Assembly (NCBI RefSeq): GCF_030408035.1
Contig: NZ_JASDCF010000012.1
Span: 1 to 64,000 of the forward strand
Length of the DNA: 64,000 nucleotides
Source of the DNA: Psychrobacter sp. APC 3426
GTDB taxonomy: Bacteria; Pseudomonadota; Gammaproteobacteria; Pseudomonadales; Moraxellaceae
Direction: 5' to 3'
Part shown: one piece after another, positions 37,565 through 46,823 of the stretch
How positions within the stretch are numbered: the stretch's first letter is position 1
How the letters are laid out: every line of letters begins with the position of its first letter
Program-made: the position numbers and the translations under genes
The notes under the pieces: generated by a model
What the model was told of the DNA's origin: nothing
What the model saw: the letters and a program-made list of their open reading frames with translations, nothing else
The model's database searches: none

Positions 37565-39055
37565 CTATTGATACCCACTATCATTTGTAGTAATAAAATC
37601 GAGCACCGCTTCTGTCAGTGCAAATTGACGAACATCATTTAGCATAGTGGCGTCAAAATTATGGACAAAAGCAAACGACAGTTGGCGTGTTGGGTCACAC
37701 CAAGCTACGGAGCCGTTATAACCCATATGACCAAAACCCAATGAAGCATCAGCACAAACGCTAAACAGACGATGATAGCCCAAGCGCCAATTCATATGCG
37801 CGGGCATGACGGCGTCTGCACCCATTAATTGCGGTGATGACAGTTGCTCGAAAGTTTCACTATCAATTAGCACCTGCCCTTGCCACTCACCGCCATTGGC
37901 TAGCATGGCATACATGGTCGCCAGCGCCTGTGCTGAGGCGACCCCATTGGCTGCTGGAATGATAGCTTGTAACGACTCACGGCGATGGTAGTCAATGGGT
38001 TTTTTATTCGCAGGTACTAGTGCGGCTTTATAGTTTTTTAGATTGAGGCTACTGGCGTCGAAATATAAACTGTTAATTTGTGCTGTATTAAGCGTCACTG
38101 GTTTGCACTCATCACTCTCAACTTCATTTTGAATACCAGTGTCAGTGTCATTATCATTATTAAAGTCACTTTGACTTTGATAATGACTGTTATTTTTGGC
38201 ACTAGGAGTAGTTAATGGCTGTTGCTCGACTCTCTGCTGCCAACATGAATAGCTAGGTAGACTGGCATAAGTCTGTAAGGTATTTTGCGAATCCACTTTT
38301 AAGGTCGGTTTATGTCGCTTATTACGTAGCGGTGAGCCATCCTCATTGGCAACTTCAAAATCCTTGACCAGCCTTGCGACTTGCTCAACGTTGCTATCTG
38401 GCACACCAAAATAACAGCTGTCGGCAATGCCCAAAGGTTCAGTTAAATAGTGTCTCAGCGCTTTAGCCAATGACATATCAGTAGCGGCCTCTATCACTCC
38501 CCCTAATACCCAGCCATAAATGAGCGCACTATAAGCACTGTCATAGGACTCAGCATCTTCAGGCGCAGTTATCGGCATGGCAGCTATTTTACTCAGCATC
38601 AACGTCCAATCAAGCAACCCTTCACTATCGACATCGATACTTTGAATAGAAAATAAATTTGCTTGATGTGACATGACCTGACGCAGAGTAATATTCCCTT
38701 TACCCTGTGCTGCAAATGCTGACCAATAATTGGCAACCGGCGTATCATAATCAAGCACCTGCTGCGAAACCAAAACATGAACCAATGTTGCCAGCACCCC
38801 TTTACCTGTCGAAAAGTTAATGGCTAAGGTGTCAGGCTGCCAAGACGTGTCCAAGCGTGCCGCTCCCACACTTGCCTGTGCGATACAGCGATCTGCCTGA
38901 TAGACCACCACAGAACCACCCGCTGGCGCATCATCTAGCTGTAAATCTGTCAGTAGCTGCTGTAAGTGCTGTTGAAGCGTACTATCAATCTGATTGTCAC
39001 TCTGACTTGTAATATTTCGATTCGTTTTTTTGTCATTGTTGGTCATTGCTGCCAT
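37565..39055 (-). CDS. Serine hydrolase, class C beta-lactamase/EstB esterase family
   Basis: 496 residues. The nucleophile motif SxxK is STGK at 82-85. A Tyr-containing second motif lies in ESYDSAYSALIYGW, and HMGYNGS near residue 455 occupies the KTG position as HMG, as in EstB-like carboxylesterases. No signal peptide is seen, so it is probably a cytoplasmic esterase or peptidase rather than a periplasmic beta-lactamase. An insert of about 100 residues rich in Ser, Asp and Asn (near 270-350) interrupts the fold. The first ATG or the one three codons later may be used. Confidence 0.85.
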   Translation of the reverse strand: MAAMTNNDKKTNRNITSQSDNQIDSTLQQHLQQLLTDLQLDDAPAGGSVVVYQADRCIAQASVGAARLDTSWQPDTLAINFSTGKGVLATLVHVLVSQQVLDYDTPVANYWSAFAAQGKGNITLRQVMSHQANLFSIQSIDVDSEGLLDWTLMLSKIAAMPITAPEDAESYDSAYSALIYGWVLGGVIEAATDMSLAKALRHYLTEPLGIADSCYFGVPDSNVEQVARLVKDFEVANEDGSPLRNKRHKPTLKVDSQNTLQTYASLPSYSCWQQRVEQQPLTTPSAKNNSHYQSQSDFNNDNDTDTGIQNEVESDECKPVTLNTAQINSLYFDASSLNLKNYKAALVPANKKPIDYHRRESLQAIIPAANGVASAQALATMYAMLANGGEWQGQVLIDSETFEQLSSPQLMGADAVMPAHMNWRLGYHRLFSVCADASLGFGHMGYNGSVAWCDPTRQLSFAFVHNFDATMLNDVRQFALTEAVLDFITTNDSGYQ

Positions 39056-39171
39056 GCTCCCATATCATCAAATAGCTAAGCGTTATTATATTTTTAATCT
39101 ACGTTTTAACCCACATTACAAGCTTAACCCTGTTAACGGCTAGCGCGATTAAGTTATGTTGAACATTTTTC

Positions 39172-39203
39172 AAAAAAAAAGGCCACCCATTGGTCGCCTT
39201 TTT
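39172..39203 (-). terminator. Terminator after the phosphatase-like gene
   Basis: AAGGC.ACC and GGT.GCCTT around CATT with nine A on the left (T run on the minus strand); 23 bp past the stop. Confidence 0.8.
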
Positions 39204-39225
39204 ATCAATCCGTCATACTGGTATA

Positions 39226-39783
39226 TTAGCGTGGTACCAACAACCGATTATGAACCTCTTCTTCAAGCTTAGTCAAACCATGACTGCGTCCACGCTCCAT
39301 CGCCGTATCCATCTTACGACCACGTAGCCAGCCTGCACGCAGCGCTATGGCAGCCCCTGCTCTATTACCAGAACCACAGTGCATCGCTACTTTCTTGCCA
39401 TGATGCTGTCGCAAAATATTATCAAATGCCAATATTTTAAGCTGCTTTAAATCAGCAGCGCCACTAATAGGGAGCTGTTCGTAGTGCATACCTGCGCGCT
39501 TTACCGCTGCTGCTTCATCAAAGCTTAACTCATCGTCAGGCTGTAAGTTAATCACCAGCTCGACACCAGCTTTGGCTAATGCAGCCACCTTTTCGTCATC
39601 AAGTGCACCGCAGACAATGGTGTTTGTATCAGGACGAAAATACGGCTCAAAGATACTCGCCAGGTCAATACCATTATCAGTAACGTTTTGGTCAGTGACA
39701 GTGCTGTCGTTAACAATATTGTCATTAGCAGCGACTGAATCGTCACTTAGGGTTGGGCTTGTTGCTTCTGTTTGTGAGGTCAT
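39226..39783 (-). CDS. Protein tyrosine phosphatase-like/DUF442 (beta-lactamase hydrolase-like) protein
   Basis: About 185 residues. The first 45 are polar and repetitive in Asp, Asn and Val; the rest is a dual-specificity-phosphatase-like fold with VICGALDDEKVAALAKAGVELVINLQ-type strands. The loop HCGSGNRAG gives the CX5R signature (Cys136, Arg141). Members of this DUF442 group are often paired with sulfide or beta-lactamase-fold enzymes. An in-frame extension to 39879 exists, but it lies inside the TA-flanked repeat at 39826-40006, so I start at 39783. Confidence 0.78.
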   Translation of the reverse strand: MTSQTEATSPTLSDDSVAANDNIVNDSTVTDQNVTDNGIDLASIFEPYFRPDTNTIVCGALDDEKVAALAKAGVELVINLQPDDELSFDEAAAVKRAGMHYEQLPISGAADLKQLKILAFDNILRQHHGKKVAMHCGSGNRAGAAIALRAGWLRGRKMDTAMERGRSHGLTKLEEEVHNRLLVPR

Positions 39784-39825
39784 AATGTTAAATATGTTCG
39801 TTAAGTTTGCTATTGAAATGTCTTT

Positions 39826-40006
39826 AGGGCATGCCCTCATATTAAAAATGATGACAAAAATACGATAAATTGCCGTCAAAAAAGAAAAACAACGAAGATA
39901 ACATCGGGATATTACCTAGCTATTTGACGCTGTTTGGCAAGATTTAGCCATTTTTAGCCCATCTATATATTCATCATATTCATCGATTGCATTGAGGACA
40001 CGCCCT
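39826..40006. mobile_element. Probable MITE, TA-flanked, about 180 bp
   Basis: Left end TAGGGCATGCCCTCA and right end (read inward on the minus strand) TAGGGCGTGTCCTCA differ at two of 15 positions. With the outer TA taken as the target duplication the element is 39827-40005. It has no coding capacity. TA duplication is typical of IS630 and some IS5-group transposases; which one moved it is unknown. It sits directly upstream of the phosphatase-like gene and may supply its promoter. Confidence 0.6.
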
Positions 40007-40038
40007 AGTTAAACGGTAAAAATCTTACTGGCAAACTA

Positions 40039-40950
40039 TTACTTACCACTCTGTAATTTAATAGTACCTGCAAGGTGCGGTTTGTCATTTTTTGAACTAA
40101 ATAGCCCAAATCCGCTAGTATCGCCTTCGTTTTCGAGCTGTGCTACTGGCTCTGCAATTAACTCTACTTCTGCTGGCAAAAAGATAGGCAACTTAAATGA
40201 CACCTCAACCGTGCAAGCATCAGGCAGTTCATCTATCAGTGCTAAACACTTAGCCTTTGACCACATGCCATGCGCAATCGCTTTAGGGAAACCAAAAGCA
40301 CGTGCAGATAGCGGATGCAGATGGATAAGGTTAAAGTCGCCTGACACAAATGCATAGCGACGACCGATGTCTTCTGGCACTTCAAAGATGCTGTGCACAC
40401 CCTCTTCGTTGACCAACGGCTTAACCGTTACTGGACGCGGTGTGCTTTTCTTGTCTTTGCTGCTTGATTTTTTGCCGCGTGATAAATAGGTTGACGTACC
40501 TTCCCACACAACCTTATCTTCTGACTTGACCGTCGTTACAAAGTCAAACTGCTGACCTTGGGCATGGTCACGTAGATTGTCAAAAGCAACCGACATAGCG
40601 ACCGTTTCGCGCTCACCGATAGGACGATACTGGGTCACGCTGTTATCAACGTGTACCAGACCCAACATCGCAAATGGGAACGGCTCTTTGACCATCATGT
40701 TCATTTGCAGCGTTTGCGACAACACAGAAAAATAAGTGATGGGTACTTTGCCATTATCAGCAAAACCACAAATCTTACGATAATCGTCTAGATTGCTTTG
40801 ATCGATATGTAAGTCGTCTACATAGTAAGTCGCTTGCGGCAATTGATCTTTACTGATTTTACCGCTATTACCAATGGGCAATAAACTTTTAACGATATTG
40901 GCGTAGGTAGTATGCGCTTTTGGCAACGCATCATAATGCTTGTCTGACAT
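40039..40950 (-). CDS. MaoC-type 3-hydroxyacyl thioester dehydratase (HtdX-like)
   Basis: A 303-residue double hot-dog hydratase. SGDFNLIHLHPLSARAFGFPKAIAHGMW is the hydratase-2 motif, with the catalytic Asp and His in the second hot-dog. The N-terminal half (YYVDDLHIDQSNLDDYRKICGF, PITYFSVLSQTLQM) is the degenerate first hot-dog. It should hydrate or dehydrate (R)-hydroxyacyl-CoA or -ACP. The large FabG gene lies 389 bp upstream on the same strand and the thiolase is divergent from that; this trio matches mycobacterial htdX-fabG4 with fadA2. Confidence 0.85.
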   Translation of the reverse strand: MSDKHYDALPKAHTTYANIVKSLLPIGNSGKISKDQLPQATYYVDDLHIDQSNLDDYRKICGFADNGKVPITYFSVLSQTLQMNMMVKEPFPFAMLGLVHVDNSVTQYRPIGERETVAMSVAFDNLRDHAQGQQFDFVTTVKSEDKVVWEGTSTYLSRGKKSSSKDKKSTPRPVTVKPLVNEEGVHSIFEVPEDIGRRYAFVSGDFNLIHLHPLSARAFGFPKAIAHGMWSKAKCLALIDELPDACTVEVSFKLPIFLPAEVELIAEPVAQLENEGDTSGFGLFSSKNDKPHLAGTIKLQSGK

Positions 40951-41339
40951 AAGTAAATCCTAAGTGGGGCTTGAGCAAATTTTCTGGCTACATATAAAAT
41001 GCTATATATTCTTTGAATGATATGTGCGTTGATTACAGGCATTTCGCGTCATAAACAGAGACTACCTCAAATCAATGCAGCTATTCATCATCCAAGTAAT
41101 AATAGGTCGCCAAAGTGAAAACCATCTGAGAAACAGGGCAATTTATTATTACTGTGTTTTTATCATAAAAAAGCCACCCTAGGGCAGCTTTATTACAATT
41201 TATCATCAATTTTTCGTAAGCATATGTGAGGCAACTCAACAATAGCTGATAATATCAAACAGTTATTGTCATTTTAATCAGCATCTGTACTTACTTATCG
41301 ATTAGACTATTAGTCAGCTAATCAATGTACAAACTGCTG
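40951..41339. other. Intergenic region between fabG-like and maoC-like genes
   Basis: 389 bp. It contains a terminator-like stem at 41168-41193 and an imperfect 9-bp hairpin (CAATAGCTG with CAGTTATTG) at 41237-41267. The maoC-like gene therefore probably has its own promoter rather than relying on read-through. Confidence 0.5.
41168..41193 (-). terminator. Terminator after the large fabG gene
   Basis: AAGC.CCC and GGG.GCTT around TA with an A run on the left (T on the minus strand). It lies about 150 bp past the stop, which is rather far. Confidence 0.55.
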
Positions 41340-42740
41340 TTAGGCACCCAATAAGCTTTGACCACAAACGCGAACGATGTTGCCATTCAAACCGCCAGAC
41401 GCTGGTGAGGCAAACCATGCAATGGTCTCTGCCACGTCTACTGGTAAACCACCTTGGCTCATTGAGTTCATGCGGCGACCCGCTTCACGGATAGCGAATG
41501 GAATGGCTTCGGTCATTTGTGTTTCGATAAACCCAGGAGCAACCGCGTTAACCGTCATGCCTTTGGCATTGTCTTCTAGCTGTTTAGCAGTGGCATTGAC
41601 CAAGCCAATCACGCCTGCTTTAGAGGTTGCATAGTTGGTTTGACCCAAGTTACCAGCAATACCTGAGATTGATGACACACAGACGATACGTGCATTGTCT
41701 TTCAATACATCATTGTCTAGTAGGTAGCGGTTTAGTCTTGCGATACTGCCTAGGTTAATATCAATAACCATGTCCCACTTTTTCTCATCCATTTTTGCCA
41801 GTGTCTTATCACGAGTGACGCCAGCATTATGAATGATTGAATCTAAACCACCGCGCTTTTGTGCTGCTTCAGCGATTTGTTTGCCTGCATCATCACTAGT
41901 GATATCGACTGTTAATACAGAACCACTGATTTCGCTTGCAACCTTTTGTAGATCCGCTTGCTGTTGAGGTACATCTAGGCAGATAACGTGAGCGCCTTCG
42001 CGCGCCAATACACGGGCAATGGCTTCACCGATACCGCGGCTGGCACCAGTCACTAGCATGGTCTTGCCACCTAGAGGCTGCGTCCAATCGACATCTACTG
42101 AATCACCCTTGCTGACGCGTACAACTTGACCTGACACATATGCTGAACGAGCTGAGGTAAAGAAACGCAACGTTGAGTCTAGGTTCTGCTCAGCGCCTTC
42201 TTCGACATACACAAGCTGTGCTGTGATACCACGTTTGAACTCTTTACCAACTGACTTCACAAAGCCCTCAAGTGAGCGTTGAGCCAGTGCCGTATCGATA
42301 TCAGTGATGTTTTCTGGCGTACGACCAACGATGATGACTCGACCTGATTTTTCGACGCGGCGAGCCACAGTATGGAAAAACTCATATACTTCTTTTAGCT
42401 GATCGGCATTGCTGATATTACTGGCATCAAACAACAGTACTTTAAATTTATCATCGCCGCCCGTATTGGCTTTTGCGTCTACACCAGCATCCGCCAATGC
42501 GTCTTTGATATCATCGCTGCTATTTACATAAACCTCAGCATGTACATCTGATAAGATACGCGCCACTGACGCACTAACGCTTTTGTCATCGCCTGCAGCA
42601 CGACCAACCAATACACTACCACGCACCAAAGGCTCACCGCTTTCAAAGCGATCTAATGTAACTGGCAATGGTAGGCCTAAGTTTTTGGCTACTTTTTTAC
42701 CAATAGAAGATTGAACAAAATCACCATAACGGTCTGACAT
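41340..42740 (-). CDS. High-molecular-weight 3-oxoacyl-ACP/CoA reductase (FabG4-like)
   Basis: 466 residues, nearly twice the size of ordinary FabG. The N-terminal half (1 to about 220) is a degenerate flavodoxin- or Rossmann-like domain. The C-terminal half is a full short-chain dehydrogenase with TGASRGIG at 231-238, NNAG-like HNAGVTRDKTL, serines at 366-367 and Tyr380/Lys384 in YATSK. This two-domain build is that of mycobacterial FabG4, which reduces 3-oxoacyl-CoA. I start at 42740 (MSDRYGDF), which has AGGGATTATATT before it; the longer frame to 42821 begins in non-coding-looking sequence. Confidence 0.9.
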   Translation of the reverse strand: MSDRYGDFVQSSIGKKVAKNLGLPLPVTLDRFESGEPLVRGSVLVGRAAGDDKSVSASVARILSDVHAEVYVNSSDDIKDALADAGVDAKANTGGDDKFKVLLFDASNISNADQLKEVYEFFHTVARRVEKSGRVIIVGRTPENITDIDTALAQRSLEGFVKSVGKEFKRGITAQLVYVEEGAEQNLDSTLRFFTSARSAYVSGQVVRVSKGDSVDVDWTQPLGGKTMLVTGASRGIGEAIARVLAREGAHVICLDVPQQQADLQKVASEISGSVLTVDITSDDAGKQIAEAAQKRGGLDSIIHNAGVTRDKTLAKMDEKKWDMVIDINLGSIARLNRYLLDNDVLKDNARIVCVSSISGIAGNLGQTNYATSKAGVIGLVNATAKQLEDNAKGMTVNAVAPGFIETQMTEAIPFAIREAGRRMNSMSQGGLPVDVAETIAWFASPASGGLNGNIVRVCGQSLLGA

Positions 42741-43366
42741 AATATAATCCCTATAACGAACGGTTAGAATAATAATAAATAAAAATGCAATGCGCCTATT
42801 ATATAGACTCATCGATATCATAATTATTGATATTTAGTAAATGAGTCGAAAACTGGCCTAACTATACACTTACCTCATAAACAAGTCCAAAAACCAGTAA
42901 TGTCTACAACAATCTGTAAACAAGCCAGTATACAAGATGGCAACTTTTTCTAGATTTAAAAATCGCCATGTTGTGTTAAAATCAGACCTATAAGTTATGG
43001 CAAACGTATTTATCGATAACAATATATTATCATACAGTTTATTATGCAACGTAAATAATCAATACCAACCAGTCTACGAAAGTCATCTTGATTGGTTGCA
43101 AAGCCATTACTGACCTTAGATAAGCGTCACATAGTTTGCCAAAGATATACATTAACGTTATAAAAACGGCTTATGATAGACAACGCTGTGGCGCAATAAG
43201 TGATAATATTCGCTTCTGAATTGTTTTAGATGATTTGATGGCCTTTTTGACGCACTACCTTTTAATATAATCAGCTTTTGATTTGGTATTTTGATTCAGT
43301 AACCTGTTAATCGTTTTCATTTTTACCCTCCTTTTTCTTCTACCCATACTTTTTAAGGATAATATT
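42741..43366. other. Divergent intergenic region, fabG-like/thiolase
   Basis: 626 bp, the longest gap in the window. It should hold two divergent promoters and possibly a shared operator. No RNA, repeat or recognised operator was found; AT-rich strings such as AATATATTATC occur at 43020-43032. Confidence 0.5.
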
Positions 43367-44917
43367 ATGAGTAATAAAAATAACCACCCTGATAGCCCAG
43401 TTGTTGAAAGCACTGTTGTTAAGTCTACTGATAGCGCTACAAAAGACACTGCTGCTAAGAACACTAGCAGTACTGAGACTAAGGCCGCCGCTAAAACCAG
43501 CAATGCTAAAGACTCTGCTAAGAAAGAAACTGCTAATAAAGAAACAACCAGCAAAAAAGCAACGGACGATAAAGCAGCTGCTACTAAAAAGCCAGCCACT
43601 ACTGCTAAGAAAGCCAGTAAATCTAAACCAGCGACAGGTCAAAACCGTGTTGCTATTTTAGGTGGTAACCGTATCCCATTTGCACGCTCAAACGGTTCAT
43701 ACGCTGATGTTAGCAACACTGATATGCTAACAGCCGCTCTAGATGGTTTGGTTGAACGTTACAACCTACAAGACGAAGTAATAGGTGAAGTTGTTTCTGG
43801 TGCGGTCATGAAGCTTAGCCGTGATATCAACTTGACTCGTGAAGCGACATTGAACACTGCGCTTAATCCACACACACCGACTTATGATGTGTCACAAGCT
43901 TGTGGTACTGGCTTGCAAGCAACGTTTGCCTCTGCAAACAAAATCTCCCTTGGTCTTATCGACTCAGCCATTACTGGTGGTGTAGATACGACGTCTGATG
44001 CCCCTATCGCAATTGGTGATGGTCTACGTAAAGTGCTTATTAAGTTAGGTGCAGCAAGAGACAACAAGCAACGTCTAAAAGCATTAATGGGCTTAAACCC
44101 AAAAGACTTGATCGATGCGCCGCAAAACGGTGAGCCACGTACTGGTCTGTCTATGGGCGAGCATCAAGCCATCACGACACTTGAATGGAATATCAGCCGT
44201 GAAGCACAAGATGAGCTAGCATTTAATAGCCATCAAAACCTAGCACGTGCTTACGACGATGGTTTCTTTGATGACCTAATCACGCCTTATAAAGGTCTGA
44301 CTCGCGACAATAACTTGCGTCCAGACACAACTTTGGAAAAACTGGGTAAGTTAAAGCCAGTGTTTGGCAAAAAGAACGCCAACCCAACAATGACAGCTGC
44401 TAACTCTACCCCACTAACTGACGGTGCTTCTTGTGTACTACTGGGTACTGATGAGTGGGCAAAAGAGCGCGGTCTTAAGCCTTTGGCTTATATCGTCCAT
44501 CAAGAAACAGCTGCCGTTGATTTCATTGGCAAATCTGGTACCACTGAAGGTCTATTGATGGCACCTGCTTATGCAGTACCACGTATGCTTGAGCGCGCTG
44601 GTCTGACACTACAAGATTTTGATTTTTATGAAATCCATGAAGCCTTTGCTTCACAAGTACTGTCAACATTGGCGGCTTGGGAAGATGAGAAATTCTGTGA
44701 AGAGCGTCTAGGTCTTGATGCACCACTAGGTTCTATCGATCGTAGCAAGCTAAACGTTAACGGTTCATCATTGGCTGCCGGTCATCCATTTGCTGCCACT
44801 GGTGGTCGTATCTTAGCCACTGCTGCTAAGTTATTGGATCAAAAAGGCTCAGGCCGTGCACTTATCTCTATCTGTGCAGCGGGTGGTCAAGGTGTGACTT
44901 GCATCCTAGAAAAATAA
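43367..44917 (+). CDS. fadI: Acetyl-CoA C-acyltransferase (FadI/FadA2-like thiolase) with Lys/Ala/Thr-rich N-terminal tail
   Basis: A thiolase that cleaves or forms 3-oxoacyl-CoA. Catalytic Cys179 is in VSQACGTGLQ, the His in EIHEAFASQVL, GHPFAATGGR is present, and the second Cys is in SICAAGGQG. The core starts at about residue 93 (RVAILGGNRIPFARSNG). Residues 1-90 are low-complexity and rich in Lys, Ala, Thr and Ser, absent from ordinary thiolases and similar in composition to histone-H1-like or PhaF-type tails. AAGGATAATATT is a clear ribosome binding site for this start, so the tail is translated. Terminator follows. Confidence 0.93.
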   Translation: MSNKNNHPDSPVVESTVVKSTDSATKDTAAKNTSSTETKAAAKTSNAKDSAKKETANKETTSKKATDDKAAATKKPATTAKKASKSKPATGQNRVAILGGNRIPFARSNGSYADVSNTDMLTAALDGLVERYNLQDEVIGEVVSGAVMKLSRDINLTREATLNTALNPHTPTYDVSQACGTGLQATFASANKISLGLIDSAITGGVDTTSDAPIAIGDGLRKVLIKLGAARDNKQRLKALMGLNPKDLIDAPQNGEPRTGLSMGEHQAITTLEWNISREAQDELAFNSHQNLARAYDDGFFDDLITPYKGLTRDNNLRPDTTLEKLGKLKPVFGKKNANPTMTAANSTPLTDGASCVLLGTDEWAKERGLKPLAYIVHQETAAVDFIGKSGTTEGLLMAPAYAVPRMLERAGLTLQDFDFYEIHEAFASQVLSTLAAWEDEKFCEERLGLDAPLGSIDRSKLNVNGSSLAAGHPFAATGGRILATAAKLLDQKGSGRALISICAAGGQGVTCILEK

Positions 44918-45233
44918 TCATGCACTTATCTGCTTAGCAGGTATATAGCTAGATGTTGAGACACCCTTTAATCAATGGATTAGAGGGTGTTTTTTTATGT
45001 CCATGAACACTTAGATTCAGTGATTTATTTAACATGCCGTATGGTATAAAAACAGTTTTTAATAAGGCTACTTTAAATACTATCCTAGAAAACAAGTGCA
45101 GAACCACACAATATTAAAACGCAGTCACCTCATAGGGTCAGCAGTAGATATGCTAAAGTAAAGGTAGCGTAATAAAGCAATTAAAATAAAGCAGTCACAA
45201 TAAAGTTATAATAATATTTATCAGGAGCATTCT
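44918..45233. other. Intergenic region thiolase/ppk2
   Basis: 316 bp: the thiolase terminator at 44961-44996, then AT-rich DNA that should hold the ppk2 promoter. Nothing else seen. Confidence 0.5.
44961..44996 (+). terminator. Terminator after the thiolase gene
   Basis: ACACCCTTTAATC and GATTAGAGGGTGT form a 13-bp stem with one wobble around AATG, followed by six or seven T. Confidence 0.93.
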
Positions 45234-46247
45234 ATGAGCAAAGTCCCCTCAGCGATTGACCCAACGTCTTTAACAAAAAAAGAGCGTCATGAACTTAGTG
45301 TACCTGAACAAAGCAATTATCTAAATCGTATGGACAAAGAGATATTTAATGATGAGCTGCGTCGTAAAATGCATGAAGACCTCATCGACAGTTATGATGA
45401 AGAAATGGAAAATGAGATAGATGATTACGTGCGTGACTTTCGTTTTGATGGGCGGGAGATGAGCGAACAAGAAAGGCTTGATCGGCGCATGTATTTTCAG
45501 GAATTGGTAAGGCTGCAGCGCGAACTGATTAAGTTACAAGACTGGGTGGTCGACCGCGGTGAACGCATCGTTGTGATATTTGAAGGTCGCGATTCAGCGG
45601 GTAAGGGAGGTGCCATCAAGCGTATTACTCAGCGCTTAAACCCTCGTGTCTGTAGAGTCGCTGCCCTACCTGCCCCAACGGAACGTGAGCAATCACAGTG
45701 GTATTTCCAACGTTATGTGGCTCATTTACCGGCGGCGGGAGAGATTGTGTTGTTCGACCGTAGCTGGTATAACCGCGTCGGGGTTGAACGCGTCATGGGC
45801 TTTTGTACCGATGCTCAGTATGAGGAGTTTTTTCAGTCGGTGCCAGAGTTTGAGCGCATGCTCGTACGCTCTGGTATTCGTCTAGTAAAATACTGGTTTT
45901 CTATCACTGACGATGAGCAGCATTCACGCTTTATGAGCCGTATCCATGACCCACTGAAGCAATGGAAGCTCTCTCCTATGGATTTAGAATCACGTCGGCG
46001 CTGGGAAGACTACACCAAGGCTAAAGAGACCATGTTTGAACGCACTCACATTCCTGAGGCACCATGGTGGGTGGTAGAGGGTAATAATAAAAAACGGGCA
46101 CGCCTTAACTGTATTGCTCACTTACTCGAACAAATTCCCTATAACGAAGTACCACGTGACGAGGTCGAACTACCAGAGCGTAAGCGTGATGATGAGTATT
46201 ATCGTGAGCCCATTCCCGATGACATGTATGTCCCACCACGTTATTAA
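45234..46247 (+). CDS. ppk2: Polyphosphate kinase 2
   Basis: Transfers phosphate between polyphosphate and nucleotides, mostly making GTP or ATP from diphosphates in class I enzymes. 337 residues. Walker A is in EGRDSAGKGGAIKR (118-126), followed by LNPRVCRVAALPAPTEREQSQWYFQRY; the Asp-Arg lid motif FDRSWYNRVGVERVMGFC is at 174-191. The first 80 residues are a charged helical extension. TCAGGAGCATTCT gives a strong ribosome binding site. It is followed by a bidirectional terminator against pilZ. Confidence 0.95.
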   Translation: MSKVPSAIDPTSLTKKERHELSVPEQSNYLNRMDKEIFNDELRRKMHEDLIDSYDEEMENEIDDYVRDFRFDGREMSEQERLDRRMYFQELVRLQRELIKLQDWVVDRGERIVVIFEGRDSAGKGGAIKRITQRLNPRVCRVAALPAPTEREQSQWYFQRYVAHLPAAGEIVLFDRSWYNRVGVERVMGFCTDAQYEEFFQSVPEFERMLVRSGIRLVKYWFSITDDEQHSRFMSRIHDPLKQWKLSPMDLESRRRWEDYTKAKETMFERTHIPEAPWWVVEGNNKKRARLNCIAHLLEQIPYNEVPRDEVELPERKRDDEYYREPIPDDMYVPPRY

Positions 46248-46308
46248 GGCGAATTTTAATTGCTCTCATACCTGTTTAATACGTCTTATTCTTAACCCCA
46301 TTATAAAA

Positions 46309-46345
46309 AAGGCCACCTCATATATCGATATATAAGGTGGTCTTT
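46309..46345. terminator. Bidirectional terminator between ppk2 and pilZ
   Basis: AAGGCCACCT and AGGTGGTCTT close over an inner AT palindrome TATATCGATATA; A run on the left, CTTT on the right; between convergent genes. Confidence 0.85.
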
Positions 46346-46409
46346 CGTATGCTGTTTATCTAATATTTATCAAATCAAGCGCAGATATATTGCTCACTGA
46401 ATTGATGGT

Positions 46410-46757
46410 TTACATGGTATAGGTCGACTGCAAACTGTCTATCTTGCCTGCCAATAAGCGCTCAACTTCATTCTTAATTCTTTGCCCCGCAATATCAGTA
46501 CCAATCTGTAAGGCGAAGCCTGCTGGGCGACCACTTTGGGTTTTAGAATTAATCCACACTACCTTACCGTTCATTGGTAAACGCTCACTAGAGTTCGGTA
46601 ACGTCACTGCGATAAACACCTCATCACCCAATAACTGCGGTCGATCAGACGGTACAAATAATGCACCATTGGTCACAAAAGATAAGTAGCTGGCATATAG
46701 CGTGTCGATGTCTTCAATATGGCAGGTTAAAATCCCACCGCGTCCTGGCATGGCCAT
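46410..46757 (-). CDS. pilZ: PilZ domain type IV pilus protein
   Basis: 115 residues, a single PilZ domain with LYASYLSFVTNGALFVPSDRP, LGDEVFIAVTLP, GKVVWINSKTQSGRPAGFALQI. The N-terminal RxxxR motif that binds cyclic di-GMP is not apparent, as in Pseudomonas PilZ, which acts in pilus assembly through PilB and FimX-type partners. It lies 66 bp after holB on the same strand, the same pairing as in Pseudomonas. That context supports the symbol. Confidence 0.88.
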   Translation of the reverse strand: MAMPGRGGILTCHIEDIDTLYASYLSFVTNGALFVPSDRPQLLGDEVFIAVTLPNSSERLPMNGKVVWINSKTQSGRPAGFALQIGTDIAGQRIKNEVERLLAGKIDSLQSTYTM

Positions 46758-46823
46758 AGTCAGCTTCCTTTAATCATTGGGTATGGTATTTTTATGAGTT
46801 ACTTATAAGGCAAGCAGGTTCTT

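Noticed and set aside
39784..39879. N-terminal extension of the phosphatase-like protein
   Set aside because: Most of the extension lies inside a mobile repeat and has no ribosome binding site; the ATG at 39783 fits better.
42741..42821. 27-residue N-terminal extension of the large FabG
   Set aside because: The ATG at 42740 has AGGGATT before it, and the extension reads like translated AT-rich spacer.
43401..43661. 86-codon Leu/Lys-rich frame inside the thiolase 5' end
   Set aside because: It is a frame-shifted reading of the low-complexity tail of the thiolase gene; the in-frame start has the ribosome binding site.
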